In this document: positions 56,651 to 64,000 of the stretch, piece after piece
Layout of the letters: the number at the start of each line of letters is the position of its first letter
How positions within the stretch are numbered: the first letter of the stretch is position 1
Origin: Marsupella aquatica
Lineage: Eukaryota > Marchantiophyta
NCBI GenBank assembly: GCA_973895155.1
Contig: OZ316896.1
Location: forward strand, 19,840,001 to 19,904,000
Direction: 5' to 3'
Length of the DNA: 64,000 nt
Translations under genes and position numbers: made by a program
The notes under the pieces: model-generated
What the model was told of the DNA's origin: nothing
What the model saw: only the letters and a program-made list of their open reading frames with translations
The model's database searches: none

Positions 56651-58072
56651 ATGTGCCCTACACCATTGCCCCTACCATCAAACTGCACTCCAGATCACAT
56701 CAGGGCTTCTACTGTCTGGGTCTGCAATTTCCTCGAAACTGGACTGTGATTCCTCTCCCTGGATATCGTTACAGTAGATTCTGGGTCCAATCCCACAAGA
56801 ATCTACTCCACTAGCCCACTCCATCCACCACCAATCTTACAATTTGCAAGCATTAGTGCCTGAGCTTTCGCACAGGATTCCGCAACTGCTGCCGGCGGGG
56901 ACGTGTATGTGTGCCAAAGAGCTCGACCCTGGACAAGTAAACAAGCAGAACCGTGGGGATTTGATCAATGTACTCGGAGAGAAGCCTTTCAGGATAACAT
57001 GACTCACGAAAAAGGTTTCCATGTGTTACCATAGACTGGGAGAGTAATCTTTTCGTGCGTTAACACTGACTGAGAGAAGCCTTCCAAAGGTTTACATGGA
57101 CTCGAGCACCATATCCACTGGCCAATCTAACTACAGGCAGTCCTTACAACTACATGTAAAAAACCTGCGGACCTCCCTCACTTGCAAACGACCATGGATA
57201 TTAGTGGATCCTGAATCACATTCGGCAGGTCCATTATTTCAAAACTTAGCTGGTGATGGCCAGCTGTACAAGATTGTTCCAACACAACAGTCATGTTCTC
57301 ATAAAAAGCACCTTGCCAAATTCACTTCACTTGTGCTCTGAACATGCAGATGCTTGAGGCCAGTTTATCTAGCTCTCCGTTCTCTGCGCTAGGCAACAGA
57401 TTCCATTTTATAATTTTACCTTGCGGCTTCAAACGCTCGATTCCAAGGCAGTGACCAATGTCAGGGCAGTACTTTCCCTCGAATATGGAAAAGCAATCTT
57501 TCATCTTATGTGACGTAGGGAAACTCAGCACGTAATGACAGCTGCAATTCTCACTAGTGGACCTACACATTGGTGTCAATGCACCAACAAGAATAATATT
57601 TCTTGCCAAAATAATACGATCCCTACAATAACCTATTTATTTCCAATAATCTCAATCTATTTCTAGCCTCGACCATTCGTAATTTACAAAAAAATCTAAA
57701 CACGGCAGTAGATATCCTACCGGAATTGGAGACTACTCAATCTTGGTAAACAGATAACATATTTGAATCAGAAGGTAAATGAAAAGGGTAGGCCCTTCCA
57801 ATGTCACTTTCTCATGATTTCGTGAAAGTTAACTCGTATATACCACATCTAACTTCTGATCCGAGTATGTCACCTGTTCACGAATGGAAATATTCTTAAA
57901 AATACAGAAATAAATTACAGAATTGCGATCTCAGCAAATAGGACTATCCACACGACAATGCCTACATCAGGTGCTTAGATTGGGTAGCCGGTCTCTTCAG
58001 CCCTATGTGGGTCCCGGTTGTCATCTTCAGACACTTCGCAAGCTCAGCCTCCCAGGACGTTTGGGGGCGCAT

Positions 58073-60487
58073 CTACTCTATCTTCCTGCCATAAGTATCC
58101 TCACTGCCGTTCTCCATCATCCTTCTCCTCTCAGCAATCATTTCTGAGTAACCCTGCAAAAGGGAAATCAAATGAAGGTTCATTCCTATTGACTGCAAGT
58201 GTTACTACCATTGGTTAGACTTGATATGCTGTCCATCCAATTAATAACCAAGAAGATCGAGTGGATTATTCATGTATGCAAACAGATTCATCTGAAGACC
58301 TAAATCCCAGTGAAGAAACTAGGGAAGGAGAGATTACTCACGAGAGGGTAAACGTACAGAAAAATGTACCACCATAAGCCTATGATCAAAGTAACACCTC
58401 CAGCAATGAAGGCGTTGTGGAATGGAAGCCACGAAGCGGTAATGACGCCCAATCCTGTACCCACAATGGTCCACGGCTGGCACCTGACAATGTTACACAT
58501 TACCAGTAAGAACACCTCATGCAATATTTGGAGCATCCATCCATAAACAATGTAAAAACATGAACGCTTCTTCCTATCTTCACTGTCTCAAAATCGACAA
58601 ATCACAGAACCCAACCCAGTAACGCGAAATCACAGATCTGTAAAAGAGGCCGACCCAGTAACAGAAGCCAACCCAGTAACGCGGAGTAGAGAAAGCGCTC
58701 ATGGTCTGATACCCAATCAGAACAATTTCTACAAGAAGATCGAACCTCAGAGAAAGCCGGGTCATAATCCTCACTGCAAACTCAGAGTGGTGCATGACAT
58801 AATTCTCATCATCGGAGACAACTTGAAAGGACACCTTAATATATAAAATGTAAAACTGTGGTAAGCCTGGTGTAAGGGTCTTTACACAGGTAATCACTAG
58901 GCAACGGAGGGAAACGAATCTGACTGGCTCCTACCTGTCCCTAACATCGGCAACACCAGAATTTGCAATCCCTCATGGACATTTGTCGTTTTTTCTCTTC
59001 ACCGAGTTTCCTCAAGATAGAGCTAATATTGGATAATCATCGGGAGGCACACAGCCCAGGGGATATTCTAGAAATACATCTTTCACGAAGGAAAGAGATA
59101 ACAAACAGTATCAATTCAAGATCGTTCCAACGAAAGGATCAGTAGATGTAAGAGATTACTCCGCAGATGTCTACGAATGGATTGAACTTCTAAGCCTCAG
59201 AGAAAGCCGGGTCATAATCAACACTATGAATTCAGAGTGGTGCATGACATGCTATCATCACAGGCGATAGCGTGAATATTACTGTATAATCATCCAGGAA
59301 TAAATTTCCGGAAGGTTTAGACATAGGCATGTCCATTACTAAATTTTCAGGTTCCAGTGTGAAGGCTGAAGATATCGTTAGCCGTGAGAAACTCCGCAGT
59401 TGAGTCCAACCATGTAAACATGCAAAGACTATTTAGCCTCGGACTGAGGAATATCTCTTTCAACGCTTTCAATTCAGAAAGGCAAGATTATCGTCACAGG
59501 TGATACTGAGCTACAGGTATATCCTAATAATCCCAACCCCTGTGGAGAAATGTCAGGGATCAAGCCCCTCCAGGAAGGCTTCAGAAACTAACGGGCCACA
59601 GCGACAAATGATAAAGCACCTCATATATGGCAGGAGGGACGAAGCCATAGGGCCCGGAAAGATGAAATGATCCGGCCTGGGTACACGAAATCTTTTCGAT
59701 TCAAATGGCTTAGTTCAGGTAAGGAAGGTCGACATGGTCAATGAATGCCAAGAAGAAACCATGAGACCAGAACCGACATATGAGGAGTATCCACCCAGAG
59801 AAGAGACAGTAGAAAAGCGCCACAGGTACAAAAACACAACCTCGGCATGCAACATTTCTTATATCCCGACAAGACGAATAGATTCCGAGTAGGGTAGCGG
59901 CAGCAGAAACCTCGGGCCAAGCATTATCTGCTGAATGTCGACGATGCTCATTTACAGCAAAGTAAACGAACAAACATTCATGACAAAAGAGACACAACCC
60001 CTCGCCCACGCGTATCGATGTCGCGCACGCTACAGATAGCTGACGGTTCATCACAACAACGACAACCACAGAAAAACCAGTACTCAAGGCCAGCACCATA
60101 CCATGCGGGCTTCGTATCCCAGACACTGTCATACTCGAGCGACAAGTCATCCAAGAAGAGCTCCATATCCTTGATCACCCCGGCATCGTCTGTATTGTCA
60201 TCGCCTCTGCGGGACGCTCTAGCGACACCATCCCCTGAGGCATACACCGAAGGCGCAATACAGAAACTTCCGAACCCACCATCATGGCCCAATCGTCTCG
60301 ACAATGGAGCAATCGTGCTCCAATTCTTCAATGAAACGGCTGCAAGCAACAAAGTGGGGGAGGAGGAGGAGAAGGAGAAGGAGGAGCTTGATGCTGTATG
60401 AAGTGATGAGGCACGGCTACAATGGCTCCCGACACAAGTAGCGGATGAGACGAAGCAGCTACCAGCGGCGGCCGTCATCGACGCCAT
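58073..60487 (-). CDS. Plastid-targeted DUF6737-type small membrane protein
   Basis: Three exons, 60102-60487, 58342-58483 and 58073-58153 (stop TAG), all GT..AG and in phase: 609 nt, 202 residues. The first 60 or so residues are rich in Ser and Ala with few acids (MASMTAAAGSCFVSSATC...), a typical chloroplast transit peptide. The mature part has VWDTKPAWCQPWTIVGTG, then two hydrophobic helices with GLWWYIFLYVYP between tail and membrane, and a short basic/acidic tail (YSEMIAERRR). This matches the small cyanobacterial/plastid family I know as DUF6737, function unknown, expected in thylakoid or envelope membrane. The start was set at 60487 because it opens the transit peptide; an in-frame start at 60571 exists. 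Intron 1 is 1.6 kb. Confidence 0.82.
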
Positions 60488-60589
60488 AGCCCTCCAGACC
60501 TCCGAGCTTTCTTCTCTCAGTTGTGAGGAGAGGATTTCAGCTGTCATGTATTTCAGCCCCAGTCTCTCCATCAGTAGACGACTTTACGC

Positions 60590-61900
60590 TTTTCCTGTAA
60601 GGGTGACGGACTGGGCCGATCCGTTTACATGGTAAGGGAGTAACGACTCCTTTCGCTTACAGTGTCAGGACTAATGATTCTTTCCACTCACATTTTCCCG
60701 TTAGGATGACGAACTGGCCCGATGCGTTTACATGGTAAGGGAGTAGCGACTCCTTTCGCTTGCAGTGTAGAGGTCAGGTGAATCTTTTCGCTTACATGTT
60801 CCTGTAAGGGTGACGAACCTTTTCGCTTTACATGTTCCTTTAACGGTGACAAACCTTTTCGCTTACATGTTCCTGTAAGGGTGACGAACTGGCGTTTGCA
60901 TGGTAAGGGAGTACTGACTCTGTCGAGACTGGTGGTTCGTTTGGCTCACACTCTGCGATTTTACCGCCCTTCCTAAGGTAACGATCGATGAAACCCTAAA
61001 CCCTGGCGATACAAGATGCCCCGATCCGTTTACACTGGAAGGAGTGGCCATTCCTATCGCTTACAGTGTAAAGGACTCGTTCCTTTCGCTCACTGTGTGT
61101 GAAGTTAAGAGCTACAGACTTTCCACCGGTCGTGTTACGCTATTTTTGTACGGGTGACGAACGAGAAAACCCTAAACCCTGGCAAAACAAGATGCCTTCA
61201 TCCGTTTACACTGTAACGGAGTCGCAATTCCTTTCGCTTATATTGTAGAGGACTGATGATTCTTTTCATTCACAGTGTGTGAGTTTAAGCGCCACGGTGT
61301 CTTTCCACCGCTAGCCAGAATAAATATACGCTTTTCTTGTAAGGGGACGAAAGATGAAACCCTAGACCCGGGCAAGACAAGATGCCCGGGTTCATTCACA
61401 CTGTAAGGGAGTGACGATTCCTTTTGCTTACAATGTAGACGGCTGGTGATTCTTTTCCCTCACAGTGTACAAAATTAAGGGCTAGTGCATTCCACCGGTA
61501 GCCCTAACAATCTTATTGCTTTTCCTCTAAGGCTGCCAACCCTAAACCCTGGCAGGGCAGGTGTCCCCCAATCCGTTTACATTGCAAGGAAGTGACAATT
61601 CTTTCTGCTTACATTGTTTTTGCAATGATTCTTTTCGCTCACCATTTGTGAAGTTAAGCCCTGCCGGTAATCACAGCCATATCAAAATATACCGTGTGCA
61701 GTCATTGAATTTAATTGCTACTGTCTTTCCACCAAGTACAGTAGCTTTTACTGGAATGACTTTACCGGTTTCCTGTGAGGATAGCGAATGATAAAACCCT
61801 AACCCTGGCAAGACAAGATGCCCTGATCTGTCCGTTGTAAGGAAGTGGCGTTTGTTCCCGCTTAGAGTATAGGTGACTGATGATTCATTTGCTTACAGTG
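60590..61900. repeat. Hairpin/telobox tandem array upstream of the DUF6737 gene
   Basis: About seven degenerate units, mostly 175-190 bp. Each contains an inverted repeat of the type TTTACACTGTAAGGGAGT ... TTCGCTTACAGTGTA (near 60624, 60727, 61027, 61204, 61397, 61577, 61835). Most also contain a telobox-like AAACCCTAAACCCTGG (60991, 61166, 61357, 61539, 61793). It begins about 100 bp upstream of the gene's first possible ATG, so it may act as its promoter region. Confidence 0.8.
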
Positions 61901-63817
61901 TGTCTAAGGGAAAGACAAAGTGTATTACTATATTCAAAGTAGACAAACTTGTCTTCCTGTTTTTTGTTTTTTTTTATTAGTGAAGGCAAAGGGTCCCCAA
62001 GTGCATGGATTTTCCTCCCATACAGTACTAGTGTATACTTTTTTCTTAGTTTTATTTATTTTTAAATCCCCCACTTGAAGACTTAGTGCAACCTCCAGAG
62101 CTCCTCCCCTCCCTCCCCTGGCCCATCCTGCACTCTCATACTTGCACCCCCCAACACTAGACACAAGATTAAATGTCTAACATTTAGCTCTACCAGGCTC
62201 AATTTACTCCTAAGCATTCCCACGCTTTTCAATTTATTATTGAGTAGGGCTTTATTCTTTTGCCTTCTTCGGTTTCCTCAGGCTTTTTGGCTCACAGGGG
62301 TTCTCTATTGTTTTCTTCTCGTTGTTGGGTTCCCTGCCTTGGGAGCTTGTAGTCAGGGGGTTGAATTTTCCCCTTGTTTTGTCTGTCGTATTGGGAGTCC
62401 TTCCTATAGGACCTAGTCTCTAGGTTTAAATTTCTCCTTGTTTTATCCTAGGGGGCCCCTTGCCTTTGGTGGGATTGGCGTTCTTTGGCAGTGTCATTTG
62501 TAGTTTCCATGCGCACTTAGTGCATTTCTGGCCTTGCAGGTGAGTGTACATCAAAACACAGTAGCATAGAGTGTAATGGGTCATGTGCCCCTAGATCGGA
62601 CCTTGCTGGTAAATGCACATCAACGTACAGCAACAAACTGCCTAATGTGGTATGTCCCCACAAGTTGGACAGATTTGCTCTTAAATAACTGGATTGTTCT
62701 GTTATATCAATGAATGTTGTTCCTTCTCAGTATGTGACTGCTACTATTTGATGTGCAATTACCGGGACGAGGAGAGTGCTCTCCTCCGTCTTTGGTACAG
62801 CGCATTTATTTTCCAAGTCCCCTTTATGTTTCTCTGATCCCGCTCATCAGTCATGGGTACAAGTACTACAATCGACACAGGGAACACCATCAAACCTCTG
62901 AGAAACTCTTGAATGTAGAAAGGTCGACAAGCAAGGATGGAAGTGAGAGTTCAATGAACAAAGGAGCTTCTCTGCTGCATTCCAGCTGCTTCTCAAAGGT
63001 CAAGCTACGGCTGATTTAACGGATAATGAGGGTGACAACAGTACGCATCACCAAATTGGTCCGTGACGAAAGAGTTGTGCTCATCGATGTGCATTCTGTA
63101 CTATTGTGATATCCATCGTCATTCTGTGTTAATGACTATTCGCAGACTGGAGTCAGTTTTTGTACAACTCTTTCAGTCTGACAATGACACATCCCCTTTT
63201 TTCTCCCTCCACAGGAACCTACTTTGTTCATCATCCTGAAAAATGACCTGACGAAACTTCACAGGGTGAAGAACTTCATCGGCCCATTGAGTAAGCGCCA
63301 TGAGAATGTGTCTTTCATCATTGATTCCTATCTCTAAAATTCAGATTTCTGGATTCCCATCCCTGAGTTTGTCAAGCCCTCACTGTGAAAGCCCATGCAG
63401 GGCATTTGCAAATTCAGCTCTGGAAGAAGAGCTTCTCCCCAACTGGGCCGTGAAGTAACATCACAGAATGACATAGCACTCAATTCTTCAATAATTCGGA
63501 ATGTGGAATGTCCACTCACCGAAAGAATTACCGCCACCAAAACAAAAATGATCTAGGTCACGAGGCAATTTGAACCTTCTGTGCCTTACATGAAATACCT
63601 ATCTCTACATTCTAACACGAACTGAGTCCCATTTTATTTGTACTATCAGCCACAGTTTACAGCTCCTGGCAATTAGATCAGAGACAAGAAGTTGGAGATC
63701 GTCCGGGACAGGCAGCAGTAATGTCATCTCCATACCCATCTGATATGAGGGGTCGGATGACATACTATTACTGGTAGCAGCTGTCTTGGACAAGAAAGAG
63801 CCCCGGTCATAATCAAT
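61901..63817. other. Unassigned stretch
   Basis: No gene established. At 63182-63215 a pyrimidine-rich tract and CAG precede a short open plus-strand stretch (to TAA near 63339) that could be a terminal exon, but no partner exon or family was recognised. Confidence 0.4.
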
Positions 63818-64000
63818 TCATGATAGACTCATGGCCTTTCCAGAGGTCAAAACCGGAAAAACTTCCGGAGTTCCGCAAGCTAAGGGTTTTCCAGATAATT
63901 CGAAGGGAAGTAAAATAGCATCAGCTAGCTCCTTTTCAGCATCTTTTCCTCCTGTAGGCGGTGGAATAATGCAAGGAGGTCGAGCCATTAACCTGTACAC
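63818..64000 (-). CDS. Possible last exon of a gene running off the right edge
   Basis: Minus-strand frame open from the window edge to a TGA at 63818-63820. It reads MARPPCIIPPPTGGKDAEK and continues to GKAMSLS. Composition looks protein-like, but no domain is recognised and no splice junction is visible within the window. Low confidence. Confidence 0.3.
   Translation of the reverse strand: MYRLMARPPCIIPPPTGGKDAEKELADAILLPFELSGKPLACGTPEVFPVLTSGKAMSLS

Larger units (their letters stand above)
54116..58072. other. Long gene-less stretch
   Basis: No supported gene in about 4 kb. It contains the SINE-like sequence at 55480-55690 and a diverged copy of the 302-bp repeat at 56405-56650. Open frames here are short and without recognisable motifs. 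Confidence 0.5.

Overview
The window is nuclear DNA from a green plant, most likely a streptophyte (land plant or charophyte alga). Host genes have spliceosomal introns with GT..AG borders. One encodes a small plastid-type membrane protein behind a serine-rich transit peptide; another is a lipid phosphate phosphatase with the plant layout. A Ty3/gypsy element carries a C5-cytosine methyltransferase domain, an arrangement reported from charophyte algae among others. The exact lineage cannot be fixed from sequence alone.

Layout. (1) A minus-strand array of short-chain dehydrogenase/reductase (SDR) genes: copy A (1-1848, cut by the left edge), B (18684-20781), C (22787-24843) and D (50625-52698, broken by a 1-bp deletion). 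All share a four-exon structure with a 17-nt first exon. The array has been pulled apart by mobile DNA. (2) Between A and B lies a decayed Ty3/gypsy element (coding about 5180-16145: Gag, protease, DNA methyltransferase, RT/RNase H, integrase, PHD finger). It is interrupted exactly at 11852-15690 by a second element flanked by a 5-bp CACAA duplication. (3) An eight-exon lipid phosphate phosphatase gene spans 26465-30084 (minus). (4) A DNA transposon of about 13.1 kb spans 34013-47077, bounded by 31-bp imperfect terminal inverted repeats. It carries a DUF7869-like transposase candidate (minus), a three-exon gene for a 1394-residue protein joining a ParB-like domain to an N4/N6-type DNA methyltransferase-like domain (plus), and an FCP1-like HAD phosphatase homologue (plus). 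(5) A plastid DUF6737-type gene lies at 58073-60487 (minus), with a hairpin/telobox tandem array directly upstream. Small inverted-repeat elements, one SINE-like sequence and several tandem repeats fill much of the rest.

The most unusual object is the 13-kb transposon. A 25-bp near-perfect palindrome recurs through it: in long arrays on both sides of its divergent promoter, five times at 79-81 bp spacing in the second intron of the ParB-methyltransferase gene, once in that gene's coding sequence and once just before the phosphatase gene. This suggests a recognition site for an element-encoded DNA-binding protein. The function is inferred. Two unrelated mobile elements in one 64-kb window each carry a DNA-methyltransferase-type domain.
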